Shown here piece by piece: positions 38,029-51,700 of a stretch of 64,000 bases of DNA. Positions within the stretch are counted from its first letter, which is position 1; each line of letters begins with the position of its first letter. Source of the stretch: Posidonia oceanica. Taxonomy: Eukaryota > Streptophyta > Magnoliopsida > Alismatales > Posidoniaceae. Made by a program: the position numbers and the translations under genes. Under the pieces are notes generated by a model. It saw nothing but the letters and a program-made list of their open reading frames with translations, made no database searches and was not told where the DNA came from. Location of the stretch: positions 66,592,001 to 66,656,000 of the forward strand of contig JAZBRS010000074.1 of assembly GCA_037176725.1 (NCBI GenBank), given 5' to 3'.

Positions 38029-41000
38029 CGTAACTAATCATCCAACCATTGCGGTCGATGGGTCCGAAACCTATCCTTTCCGGTCGATAAGTCCGTAACT
38101 TATCATCCAACCATTGCGGTTGATGGGTCCGAAGCCCATCCATTCTGGTCTTTAAGTCCGTAACATATCATCCAACCTCTACGGTCGATGGGTCCGAAAC
38201 CTATCCTTTCCGGTCGATAAGTCCCTAACTTATGATCCAACCTTTGCGGTCGTTGGGTACGAAACCTATCCATTCCGGTGGATAAGTCCGTAACTTATCA
38301 TCCAACCTTTGCGGTCGTTGAGTCCGAAACATATCCATTTCGGTCGATAAGTCTGAAACTTATCATCCAACCTTTGCGGTCGATGGGTCCAGAACCTATC
38401 CTTTCCGATCGATAAGTCCGTAACTTAACATCCAACCTTTGCGGTCGATTGATCCGAAACCTATCCTTTCCGATCGATCAGTCCGTAACTTACCATCCAA
38501 CCTTTGCGGTCGATGGGTCCGAAACCTATCCTTTCCGGTCGATAAGTCCGTAACTTATCATCCAAACGTTGCGGTCGATGGGTTCGAAACCTATCCTTTC
38601 TAGCCGATAAGTCCGTAATTTATCATCCAACCTATGCGGTCGATGTGTCCAAAACCTATCCTTTCCTGTCAATAAGTCCGAAACTTATCATCCAACCTTT
38701 GTGGTCGATAGGTCCGAAACCTATCCTTTTCGGTCGATAAGTCCGAAACTTATCATCCAACCTTTGCGGTCGATGGGTCCGAAACCTATCCTTTTCAGTC
38801 GATAAGTCTGAAACTTATCATCCAGCCTTTGCGGTCGATAGGTCCGAAACCAATCCTCTCCAGTCGATAAGTCCGTAACTTATCATCCAACCTTTACGGT
38901 CGATGGGTCCGAAACCTATCCGTTCCGGTCGATAAGTCCTTAACTTATCATCCAACCTATGCGGTCGATGGGTCCGAAGCCTATCCTTTCTGGTCGATAT
39001 GTCCGTAACTTATCATCCAACCTCTGCGGTCGATGGGTTCGAAACCTATCCTTTCCGGTCGATAAGTCCGTAACTTATCTTCCAACCTTTGCGGTCGATG
39101 GGTCCAAAACCTATCCTTTCCGGTCGATAAGTCCGTAATTTATCATCCAACCTTTGCGGTCGATTGGTCCGAATCCTATCCTTTCCGGTCGATATGTCCG
39201 TAACTTATCATCCATCCTCTGCGGTCAATGAGTTCGAAACCTATCCTTTCCGGTCGATAAGTCCGTAACTTATCATCCAACCTTAGCGGTCAATGGGTCC
39301 GAAACCTTCCCTTTCCTGTCGATAAGTCCGAAACTTATCATCCAACCTTTGCGGTCGATGGGATCAAAACCTATCCTTTCCGGTCGATTAGTCCGTAACT
39401 TATCATCCAACCGTTGCGGTCGATGGGTCCGAAACCTATCCTTTCCAGTCGATAAGTCCGAAACTAATCATCCAAACTTTGCGGTCGATGGGTCTGAAAC
39501 CAATCCTTTCCGGTCGATAAGTCCAAAGCTTTTCATGCAACCTTTGCGGTCGATAGGTTCAAAACCTATCCTTTCTGGTCGATAAGACCGTAATTTATCT
39601 TCCAACTATCGCGGTCGATGGGTCCGAAACCTATCCTATCCGATCGATAAGTCCGAAACTTATCATCCAACCTTTGCGGTCGATAGGTCCGAAACCTATC
39701 CTTTCTGGTCAACATATCCTTAACTTATCATCCAACCTTTGCGGTCGATGGGTCCGAAACCTATCCTTTCCGGTCGATAAGTCCGTAACATATCATCCAA
39801 CCGTCGCGGTCGAAGGGTCCGAAACCTATCGTTTCAGGTCGATAAGTCTGAAACTTAACATCTCACCATTGTGGTCGACCGGTCCGAAACCTATCCTTTC
39901 CGGTCGATATGTCCGTAACTTATCATCCAACTTTTGCGGTCGATGGGTTCAAAACCTATCCATTCTGGTCGATAAGTCCGTAACTTATCATCCAACCGTT
40001 GCGGTCGCTGTGTCCGAAAAATATCCTTTCCAGTCGATAAGTCCGAAACTTATCATCCAACCTTTGCGGTCGAAGGGTCCGAAACCTATCCTATCCGGTC
40101 GATAAGTCCAAAACTTTTCATGCAACCTTTGCGGTCGATGGGTCCGAAACATATCCTTTCGGTCGATAAGTCCGTAACTTATCATCCAACCTCAGCGATC
40201 AATGAGTTCGAAACCTATCCTTTCCGGTAGAGAAGTCTGTAACATATCATCCATCCTTTGCGGTCGATGGGTCCGAAACCCACCCTATCAAGTCGATAAG
40301 TCCGAAACTTAAAAACCAACCTTTGCGGTCGATCGGTTCAAAACCTATCCTTTCCAGTCGATAAGTCCGTAACTTATCATCCAACCGTTGCTGTCGATGG
40401 GCCCGAAACCTATCCTTTCCTGTCGATAAGTCCGAAACTTATCATCCAACCATTGCGGTCGATGGGTCCGAAACCTATCCTTTTCGGTCGATAAGTCCGA
40501 AACTTATCCTCCAACCTTTGTGGTCGATAGGACCGAAACCTATCCTTTCCAGTCGATAAGTCCGAAACTTATCATCCATCCTTTGCAGTCGATAAGTCCG
40601 AAACTTATCCTCCAACCTTTGCGGTCGATGGGTTCAACACCTATCCATTCCGGTCGATAAGTCCGTAACTTATCATCCAACCGTTGCTGTCGATGGGTCC
40701 GAAACCTATCCTTTCCTGTCGATAAGTCCGAAACTTATCATCCAACCTTTGCGGTCGATGGGTCCGAAACCTATCCTTTTCGGTCGATAAGTTCGAAACT
40801 TATCATCCAACCTTTGAGGTCGATAGGTCCGAAACCTATCCTTTCCGGTCGATATGTCCGAAACTTATCATCCATCCATTGCGGTCGATGGGTCCGAAAC
40901 CTATCCTTTCCGGTCGAGAAGTCCAAAACTTATCATCCAGCCTTTGCTGTCGATAGGTCCGAAACCAATCCTCTCCGGTCGATAAGTCCGTAACTTATCA

Positions 41001-43201
41001 TCCAACCTTTGCGGTCGATGGGTCCGACACCTATCCGTTCCGGTCGAAAAGTCCGTAACTTATAATCCAACCTACGCTGTCGATGGGTCCGAAGCCTATC
41101 CTTTCTGGTCGATAAGTCCGAAACATATCATCCAACCTCTGCGGTGGATGGGTCCGAAACCTATCCTTTCCGGTCGATAAGTCCGTAACTTATCATTCAT
41201 CCTTTGCGGTCGATGGGTCCAAAACCTATCCTTTCCGGTCGATAAGTACGTAATTTATCATCCAACCTTTGCGGTCGATGGGTCCGAAACCTATCCTTTC
41301 CGGTCGATAAGTCCGTAACTTATCATCCATCCTCTGCGGTCAACGAGTTCGAAACCTATCCTTTTCGGTCGATAAGTCCGTAACTTATCATCCAACCTTT
41401 GCTGTCCTTGGGTCCGAAACCTTCCCTTTCCGGTCGATTAGTCCGAAACATATCATCCAACCTTTGCGGTCGATGGGTTCAAAACCTATCCTTTCCGGTC
41501 GATAAGTCCGTAACTTATCATCCAACCGTTGCGGTCGATGGATCCGAAACCAATCCGTTCCTGTCGATAAGTCCGAAACTTATCATCCAACCTTTGCGGT
41601 CGATGTGTCCGAAACCTATCCTTTCCGGTCGATAAGTCCAAAACTTTTCATGCAACCTTTGCGGTCGATTGGTACGGAACCTATCCTATCTGGTCAATAA
41701 GTCCGTAACTTATCATCCAACCTTCGCGGTCGATGGGTCCAAAACCTATCCTTTCCGGTCGATAAGTCCGAAACTTTTCATCCAACCTTTGCGGTCGATA
41801 TGTCCGAAACCTATCCTTTCTGGACGATTCGTCCGAAACTTATCATCCAACCTTTACGGTCGATGGGTCCGAAACCTATCCATTCCGGTCGATAAGTCCA
41901 AAACTTATCATCCAACCTTTGCGGTCGAAAGGTAACTAACCTATCCTCTCCGGTCGATAAGTCCGTAACTTATCATCCAACCAATGCGGTCGATGGGTCC
42001 GAAACCTATCCTTTCTGGTCGAAAAGTCCGTAACTTATCATCCAACCTTTGCGGTCGATGGGTCCGAAGCCCATCCTTTCTGGTCGTTAAGTCCGTAATA
42101 TATCATCCAACCTCTACGGTCGATGGGTCCGAAACCTATCCTTTCAGGTCGATAAGTCCGTAACTTATCATCCAACCTTTGCGGTCGTTGGGTACGAAAC
42201 CTATCCATTCTGGTGGATAAGTCCGTAACTTATCATCCAACCTGAGCGGTCGTTGGGTCCGAAACATTTCATTTCTTGTCGAAAAGTCCGAAACTTATCA
42301 TCCCGCCTTTGCGGTCGATAGGTCCGAAACCTATCTACTCCAGTCGATAAGTCCGTAACTTATCATCCAACCTTTGCGGTCGATTGGTCCGAAGCCTATC
42401 CTTTTTGGTCGATAAGTCCGTAACTTATCATCCAACCTCTGCGGTCGATGGGTCCGAAACCTATCCTTTCCTGTCGAAAAGTCCGTAACTTATCTTCCAA
42501 CATTTGCGGTCATTGGGTCCGAAACCAATCCTTTCCGGTCGATAAGTCCGTAACTTATCTTCCAACCTTTGCGGTCATTGGGTCCGAAACCAATCGTTTC
42601 CGATCGATAAGTCTGAAACTTATCATCCAACCTTTGCGGTCAATGGGTCCAAACCCTATCCTTTCCGATCGATAAGTCCGTAACTTAACATCCAACCTTT
42701 GCGGTCGATAGGTCCGAAACCTATCCTTTCCGATCGATCAGTCCGTAACTTACCATCCAACCTTGGCGGTCGATGGGTCCGAAACCTATCCTTTCCGGTC
42801 GATAAGTCCGTAACTTATCATCCAACCGTTGCGGTCGATGGGTACGAAACCTATCCTTTCTAGTCGATATGTCCGTAATTTATCATCCAACCTAAGCGGT
42901 CGATGGGTCCGAAACCTATCCTTTCCGATCGATAAGTCTGTAACTTATCATCCAACCATTGCGGTCGATGGGTCCGAAAGCTATCCTATCCGGTCGATAA
43001 GTCTGAAACTTATCATCCAACCTTTGCGGTCGATGGGTCCAAAACCTATCTTTTCCGGTCGATAAGTCCGTAACTTATCATCCAACCTTTGCAGTCGATG
43101 GGTCCGGAACCTTTCCTTTCCAGTCGATAAGTCCGAAACTTATCATCCAACCTTTGCGGTCGATCGGTCCGAAACCTACCCTTTCCGGTCGATAAGTCCG
43201 A
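38029..43201. repeat. Block B2: second copy of block B
   Basis: This is near-identical to B1 at an offset of 14,332-14,333 bp across its whole length. A few differences are present, such as 'ctttgcggtcg' retained near 39,545 and 'cttaaaaacc' near 40,310. The boundaries on the left agree with B1, so the A-to-B junction was copied as a unit. On the right B2 runs on into C1, whereas B1 breaks into an A fragment. Confidence 0.87.
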
Positions 43202-46200
43202 AACTTATCATTCAACCTTTGCGGTCGATAGGTCCGAAACCAATCCTTTCCGGTCGATTAGTCCGAAACTAATCATCCAACCTTTGGGTCGATGGGTCCG
43301 AAACCTATCCTTTCCGATCGAAAAGTCCGAAACTTATCATCCAGCCTTGGCGGTCGATAGGTCCGAAACCTATCCTCTCCGGTCGATAAGTCCGTAACTT
43401 ATCATCCATCCTTTGCGGTCGATGTGTCCGAATCCTGTCCGTTCCAGTCTATAAGTCCGTAACTTATCATCCAACCATTGCGGTCGATGGGTCCGAAGCC
43501 TATCCTTTCAGGTCAATAAGTCCGTAACTTATCATCCAACCTCTGCGGTCGATGGGTCCGAAACCTATCCTTTCCTGTCGAAAAGTCCGTAACTTATCAT
43601 ACAACATTTGCGGTCAATGGGTCCGAAACCTATCCTTTCCGGTCGATAAGTCCGTAACTTATCATCCAACCTTTGCGGTCATTGGGTCTGAAACCAATCC
43701 TTTCCGATCGATAAGTCTGAAACTTATCATCCAACCTTTGCAGTCGATGGGTCCAAAACCGATCCTTTTCGGTCGATAAGTCCGTAACTAATCATCCACC
43801 CTTTGCGGCCGATAGGTCCGAAACCTATCCTTTCCGATCGAAAAGTCCATAACTTACCATCCAACCTTTGCGGTCGATGGGTCCGAAACCTTTCCTTTCA
43901 GGTCGATAAGTCCGTAACTTATCACCCAACCTTTGCGATCGATGGGTTCGAAACCTATCCTTTCTAGTCGATAAGTCCGAAACTTATCATCCAACCTTTG
44001 CGGTCGATGGGTCCGAAACCTATCCTTTCCGGTTGATAAGTCCGTAACATGTCATCCAACCTCCGCGGTCGATGAGTTCGAAACCTATCCTTTCCGGTCG
44101 ATATGTCCGTAACTGTTCATCCAACCTTTGCGGTCGTTGGGTCCGAAACCTATCCATTCCGGTCGATAAGTCTGAAACTTATCATCCAAACTTTGCAGTC
44201 GATGGGTCCAAAACCTATCCATTCCGGTCGGTAAGTCCGTAACTTATCATCCTACCTTTGCGGTCGATAGGTCCGAAACCTATCCTTTCCGGTCGATTTG
44301 TACGGAACTTATCATCCAACCTATGGGTCGATCGGTCTGAAACCTATCCTTTCCGGTCGATCAGTCCGAAACTTATCATCCAACCTTTGCAGTCGATAGG
44401 TCCGAAACCTATCCTCTCCGGTCGATAATCCGTAACTTATCTTCCAACCATTGCGGTCGATGGGTCCGAAACCAATCCTTTCCGGTCGATAAGTCCGAAA
44501 CTTATCATCCAACCTTTGCAGTCGATAGGACCGAACCCTATCCTTTCCGGTCGATAAGTCCGAAACTTATCATCCAACCTTTGCGGTCGATGGGTCCGAA
44601 ACCTATCCTTTCTGATCGATAAGTCCGAAGCTTATCATCCAGCCTTTGCAGTCGATTGGTCCGAAACCAATCCTCTCCGATTGATATGTCCGTAACTTAT
44701 CATCCAACCTTTGCGGTCGATGGGTCCGAAACCTATCCGTTCCGGTCGATAAGTCCGTAACTGATCATCCAACCGAAGCGGTCGATGGGTCCGAAGCCTA
44801 TCCTTTCTGGTCGATAAGTCCGAAACTTATCATCCAACCTCTGCCGTCGATGGGTCCGAAACCAATCCTTTCCGGTCGATAAGTCCGTAACTTATCATTC
44901 AACCTTTGCGGTCGATGGGTCCAAAACCTATCCTTTCCGGTCGATAAGTACGTAATTTATCATCCAACCTTTGCGGTCTATGGGTCCGAAACCTATCCTT
45001 TCCGGTCGATTAGTCCGTAACTTATCATCCATCCTCTGCGGTCAATGAGTTCGAAACCTATCCTTTCCGGTCGATAAGTCCGTAACTGATCATCCAACCA
45101 TTGCGGTCGATGGGTCCGAAACCTTCCCTTTCCGATCGATAAGTCCGAAACTTATCTTCCAAACTTTGCGGTCGATGGGTTCAAAACCTATCCTTTCCGG
45201 TCGATAAGTCCGTAACTTATCATCCAGCCTTTGCTGTCGATAGGTCCGAAACCAATCCTCTCCGGTCGATAAGTCCGTAACTTATCATCCAACCTTTGCG
45301 GTCGATGGGTCCGAAACCAATCCGTTCCGGTCTATAAGTCCGTAACTTATCATCCAACTTATGCGGTCGATGGGTCCGAAGCCTATCCCTTCTGGTCGAT
45401 AAGTCCGAAACTTATCATCCAACCTCTGCGGTCGATGGGTCCGAAACCTATCCTTTCCGGTCGATAAGTCCGTAACTTATCATCCAACCTTTGCGGTCGA
45501 TGGGTCCAAAACCTATCCTTTCCGGTCGATCAGTCCGTAACTTATCTTCCAACCTTTACGGTCGATGGGTCCGAAACCAATCCTTCCCGGTCGATAAGTC
45601 CGAAACTTATCATCCAACCTTTGCAGTCGATAGGACCGAAACCTATCCTTTTCGGTCGATAAGTCCGAAACTTATCATCCAACCTTTGCGGTCGATGGGT
45701 CCGAAACCTATCCTTTCTGGTCGATAAGTCCGATGCTTATCATCCAACCTTTGCGGTCGATAGGTCCGAAACCTATCCTTTCCGGTCGATAAGTCCGTAA
45801 CTTATCATCCAACCATTGCGGTCGATAGGTCCGAAACCTATCCTTTCTGGTCGACATATCCACAACTTATCATCCAACCTTTGCGGTCGTTGGGACCGAA
45901 GCCTATCCTTTCTGGTCGATAAGTCCGTAACTTATCATCCAACCTCTACGGTCGCTGGGTCCGAAACCTATCCTATCCGGTCGATAAGTCCGTAACTTAT
46001 CATCCAAGCTTTGCGGTCGTTGGGTCCGAAACCTATCCTTTCCGGTTGATAAGTCCGTAACTTATCATCCAACCTTTGCGGTCATTGGGTCCGAAACCTA
46101 TCCATTCCGGTCGATATGTCTGAAACTTATCATCCAACCTTTGCGGTCGATGGGTCCAAAACCTATACTTTACGGTCGATAAGTCCGAAACTTATCATCC

Positions 46201-48739
46201 AACCTTTGCAGTCGATAGGACCGAAACCTATCCTTTCCGGTTGATAAGTCCGAAACTTATCATCCAACCTTTGCGGTCGATGGGTCCGAAACCTAACCAT
46301 TCCGGTCGAAAAGTCCGAAACTTATCATCCAACCTTTGCGGTCGATAGGTCCGAAGACGATCCTTTCCGGTCGATAAGTCCGAAATTATCATCCAAACTT
46401 TGTGGTCGTTACGTCCGAAACCTATCCATTCTGGCCAACATAACCTTAACTTATCATCCAACCTTTGCGGTCGATGGGTCCGAAACCTATCCTTTCTGGT
46501 CGATAAGTCCGTAGCTTATCATCCAACCTTTGCGGTCGATGGGTCCGAAACCTATCGTTTCCGGTCGATAAGTCCGAAACTTAACATCTAACCATTGTGG
46601 TCGATAGGTCCGAAACCTATCCTTTCTGGTCGATAAGTCCAAAACTTATCATCCAACCTTTGCAGTCGATGGGTCCGAAACCAATCATTTCCGGTCGATA
46701 AGTCCAAAACTTATCATACAAGCATTGCGGTCGATAGGTCCGAAACCTATCCTTTCCGGTCAATAAGTCCGTAACTTATCGTCCAACCATTGCGGTCGAT
46801 GGGTCCGAAACCTATCCTTTCCGGTCAATAAGTCCGTAATTTATCATCCAACCATTGCGGTCGATGGGTCCGAAACCTATCCTTTCGGTCGATAAGTCCG
46901 TAACTTATCATCCAACCTCTGCGGTCAATGAGATCGAAACCTATCCTTTCCGGTAGATAAGTCTGTAACTTATCATCCAACCTTTGCGGTCGATGGGTCC
47001 GAAACCCACCCTATCAGGTCGATATGTCCGAAACTTATCATCCAACCTTTGCGGTCGATCGGTTCAAAACCTATCCTTTCCAGTCGATAAGTCCGTAACT
47101 TATCATCCAACCGTTGCTGTCGATGGGTCCGAAACCTATCCTTTCCAGTCGATAAGTCCGAAACTTATCATCCAACCTTTGCGGTCGATGGGTCCGAAAC
47201 CTATCCTTTTCGGTCGATAAGTCCGAAACTAATCCTCCAACCTTTGTGGTCGATAGGTCTGAAACCTATCCTTTCCGGTCGATGAGTCCGAAACTTATCA
47301 TCCATCCTTTGCGGTCGATAAGTCCGAAACATATCATCCAACCTTTGCGGTCGATGGGTTCAACACCTATCCTTTCTGGTCGATAAGTTCGTAACTTATC
47401 ATCCAACCGTTGCTGTCGCTAGGTCCGAAACCTATCCATTCCTGTCGATAAGTCCGAAACTAATCATCCAACCTTTGCGGTCGATGGGTCCGAAACCTAT
47501 CCTTTTCGGTCCATAAGTCCGAAACTTATCATCCAACCTTTGTGGTCGATAGGTCCGAAACCGATCCTTTCCAGTCGATAAGTCCGAAACTTATCATCCA
47601 TCCTTTGCGGTCGATGGGTCCGAAACCTATCCTTTCCGGTCGATAAGTCTGAAACTTATCAAACAACCTTTGCGGCCGATAGGTCCGAAACCTATCCATT
47701 CCGGTCGATATGTCCGTAACTTATCATCCAACCTTCGCGGTCGATGGGTCCGAAACCTATCCTTTCCGGTCGATAAGTCCGAAACTTATCATCCAACCTT
47801 TGCGGTCGATAGGTCCGTAACCTATCCATTCCGGTCGATTAGTCCGAAACTTATCATCCAACCTTTGCGGTCGATGGGTCCGAAACCTATCCTTTCCGGT
47901 CGATAAGTCCAAAACTTATCATCCAAACTTTGCGGTCGATAGGTCCGAAACCTATCCTCTCCGGTCGATATGTCCGTAACATATCATCCAACCTTTGCGG
48001 TCGTTGGGACCAAAACCTATCCTTTCCGGTCGATAAGTCCGTAACTTATCATCCAACCTCTGCGGTCGATGGGTCCGAATCCTATCCTTTCTGGTCGATA
48101 AGTCCGTAACTTATCATCCAACCTCTACGGTCGATGGGTCCGAAACCTATCCTTTCCGGTCGCTAAGTCCGTAACTTATCATCCAACCTCTGCGGTCGTT
48201 GGGACCGAAACCTATCCTTTCCGGTCGTTAAGTCCGTAACTTATCATCCAACCTTTGCGGTCGATGGGTCTGAAACCTATCGTTTCAGGTCGATAAGTCC
48301 GAAACTTAACATCCAACCATTGTGGTCGATAGGTCCGAAACCAATCCTTTCCGGTCGATAAGTCCGAAACTTATCATCCAACCTTTGCGGTCGATGGGTC
48401 CGAAACCAATCATTTCCGTTCGATAAGTCCGAAACTTATCATACAACCTTTGCGGTCGATAGGTCCGAAACCTATCCTTTCTGGTCGATAAGTCCGTAAC
48501 TTATCATCCAACCTTTGCGGTCGATGGGTCCGAAACCTATCCTTTTCGATCGATAAGTTCGTAATTTATCATCCAACCATTGCGGTCGATGGGTCCGAAA
48601 CCTATTCTTTCCGGTCGATAAGTCCGTAACTTATCATCCAGCCACTGCGGTCGATGAGTTCGAAACCTATCCTTTCCGGTCGATAAGGCCGTAACTTATC
48701 GTCCAACCTTTGCGGTCGATGGGTCCGAAACGTATCCAT
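43202..48739. repeat. Block C1: C-type block with a 1105-bp gain
   Basis: This aligns with C2 at +10,271 bp before about 44,640 and at +9166 bp after about 45,540 (for example 'tgcggccg' at 47,671 and 56,837, and 'cgtttcaggt' at 48,281 and 57,447). The difference of 1105 bp is 17 dimers present only in C1. A 1104-bp spacing also links 42,448 to 43,552, and 52,719 to 53,823. Alignment with C2 ends near 48,735, where B3 begins. Confidence 0.82.
44640..45530. repeat. B3-like segment embedded in C1
   Basis: This stretch is absent from C0 and C2 at the matching place and resembles B3 at an offset of 6374 bp. The paired 'aatcctctcc' motifs are 585 bp apart in both (44,669/45,254 and 51,043/51,628), and 'aagcggtcg' (44,777) and 'ggtctatggg' are shared. 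C-type sequence from before the segment (about 44,450-44,640) is repeated after it (about 45,555-45,745). A local exchange between misaligned B and C units explains this best. Confidence 0.72.
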
Positions 48740-51700
48740 TTCTGTCGATATGTCCGAAACTTATCATCCAACCTTTGTGGTTGATAGGTCTGAAACCTAT
48801 CCTTTCTGGTCGATAAGTCCGAAACTATTCATCCATCCTTTGTGGTCGATGGGTCCGAAACCTATCCTTTCCGGTCGATAAGTCCGAAACTTATCATCCA
48901 GCCTTTGCGGTCGATAGGTCCGAAACCAATCCTCTCCAGTCGATAAGTCCGTAACTTATCATCCAACCTTTAAGGTCGATGGGTCCGAAACCAATCCGTT
49001 CCGGTCGATACGTCCGTAACTTATCATCCAACCTATGCGGTCGATGGGTCCGACGCCTATCCTTACTGGTCGATAAGTCCGTAACTTATCATCCAACCTC
49101 TACGGTCGATGGGTCCGAAACCTATCCTTTCTGGTCGATAAGTCCGTAATTTATCATCCAACCTTTGCGGTCGATGGGTCCAAAACCTATCCTTTCCGGT
49201 CGATAAGTCCGTAATTTATCATCCAACCTTTGCGGTCGATTGGTCAGAATCCTATCCTTTCCGGTCGATAAGTTCGTAACTTATCATCCATCCTCTGCGG
49301 TCAATGAGCTCGAAACCTATCCTTTCCGGTCGATAAGTCCGTAACTTATCATCCAACCTTTGCGGTCGATGGGTCCGAAACCTTCCCAGTCCGATCGATA
49401 AGTCCGAAACTTATCATCCAACCTTTGCGGTCGATGGGTTCAAAACCTATCCTTTCCGGTCGATAAGTCCGTAACTTATCATCCAACCGTTTCGGTCGAT
49501 GGGTCCGAAACCTATCCTTTCCAGTCGATAAGTCCGAAACTTATCATCCAACCTTTGCGGTCGATGGGTCCGAAACCTATCCTTTCCGGTCGATAAGTCC
49601 AAAACTTTTCATGCAACCTTTGCGGTCGATAGGTTCGAAACCTATCCTTTCTGGTCGATAAATCCGTAATTTATCATCCAACCATCGCGGTCGATGTGTC
49701 CGAAACCTATCCTTTCCGGTCGATAAGTCCGAAACTTATCATCCAACCTTTGCGGTCGATTGGTCCGAAACCTATCCTTTCTGGTCAACATATCCTTAAC
49801 TTATCATCCAACCTTTGCAGTCGATGGGTCCGAAACCTATCCTTTCCGGTCGATAGGTTCGTAACTTATCATCCAACCACTGCGGTCGTTGGGTCCAAAA
49901 CCTATCCTTTCCGGTCGATAAGTCCGTAACTTATCATCCAACCTTTGCTGTCGATGGGTCCAAAACCTATCCGTTCCGGTCGATAAGTCCGTAATTTAAC
50001 ATCCAACCTTTGCGGTCGATGGATCCGAAACCTATCCTTTCCGGTCGATAAGTCTGGAACTTATCATCCATCCTCGGCAGTCAATGAGTTCGAAACCTAT
50101 CCTTTCCAGTCGATAAGTCCGTAACTTATCATCCAACCTTTGCGGTCGATGGGTCCGAAACCTATCCTTTCTGGTCGATAAGTCTGTAATTTATCATCCA
50201 ACCATTGCGGTCGATGGGTCCGAAACCTATCCTTTCGTTCGATAAGTCCGTAACTTATCATCCAACCTCTGCGGTCATTGAGTTCGAAACCTATCCTTTC
50301 CGGTAGAGAAGTCTGTAACATATCATCCATCCTTTGCGGTCGATGGGTCCGTAACCAACCCTATCTGGTCGATATGTCCGAAACTTATCAACCAACCTTT
50401 GCGGTCGATCGGTTCAAAACCTATCCTTTCCAGTCGATAAGTCCGTAACTTATCATCCAACCGTTGCTGTCGATTGGTCCGAAACCTATCCTTTCCTGTC
50501 GATAAGTCTGAAACTTATCATCCAACCTTTGCGGTCGATGGGTCCGAAACCTATCCTTTTCGGTCGATAAGTCCGAAACTTATCCTCCAACCTTTGTGGT
50601 CGATAGGTCCGAAACCAATCCTTTCCGGTCAAGAAGTCCGAAACATATCATCCACCCTTTGCGGTCGATAAGTCCGAAACTTATCATCCAACCTTTGCGG
50701 TCGATGGGTTCAACACCTATCCGTTCCGGTCGATAAGTCCGTAACTTATCATCCAACCGTTGCTGTCGATGGGTCCGAAACCTATCCTTTCCTGTCGATA
50801 AGTCCGAAACTTATCATCCAACCTTTGCGGTCGATGGGTCCGAAACCTATCCTTTTCGGTCGATAAGTCCGAAACTAATCATCCAACCTTTGTGGTCGAT
50901 AGGTCCGAAACCTATCCTTTCCGGTCGATAAGTCCGAAACTTATCATCCATCCTTTGCGGTCGATGGGTCCGAAACCTATCCTTTATGGTCGTTAAGTCC
51001 GAAACTTACCATCCAGCCGTTGCTGTCGATAGGTCCGAAACCAATCCTCTCCGATCGATAAGTCCGTAACTTATCATCCAACCTTTGCGGTCGATGGGTC
51101 CGAAACCTATCCGTTCCGGTCGATAAGTTCGTAACTGATCATCCAACCTAAGCGGTCGATGGGTCCGAAGCCTATCCTTTCAGGTCGATAAGTCCGAAAC
51201 TTATCATCCAACCTCTGCGGTCGATGGGTCCGAAACCTATCCTTTCCGGTCGATAAGTCCGTAACTTATCATTCAACCTTTGCGGTCGATGGGTCCAAAA
51301 CCTATCCTTTCCGGTCAATAAGTACGTAATTTATCATCCAACCTTTGCGGTCTATGGGTCCCTAACCTATCCTTTCCGGTCGATAAGTCCGTAACTTATC
51401 ATCCATCCTCTGCGGTCAATGAGTTCGATACCTATCCTTTCCGGTCGATAAGTCTGTAACTTATCATCCAACCATTGCGGTCGATGGGTCCGAAACCTTC
51501 CCTTTCCGGTCGATAAGTCCGAAACTTATCATCCAACCTTTGCGGTCGATGGGTTCAAAACCTATCCTTTCCGGTCGATAAGTCCGTAACTTATCATCCA
51601 GCCTTTGCTGTCGATAGGTCCGAAACCAATCCTCTCCGGTCGATAAGTCCGTAACTTATCATCCAACCTTTGCGGTCGATGGGTCCGAAACCAATCCGTT

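Noticed and set aside
39674..40105. Longest open frame, 143 codons, on the plus strand
   Set aside because: It is satellite read-through. The peptide repeats every 65 residues (three dimers, 195 nt), starts at TTG, and stays open only where the 'cgataa' stop is mutated. No RBS, promoter, splice context or known domain is visible.
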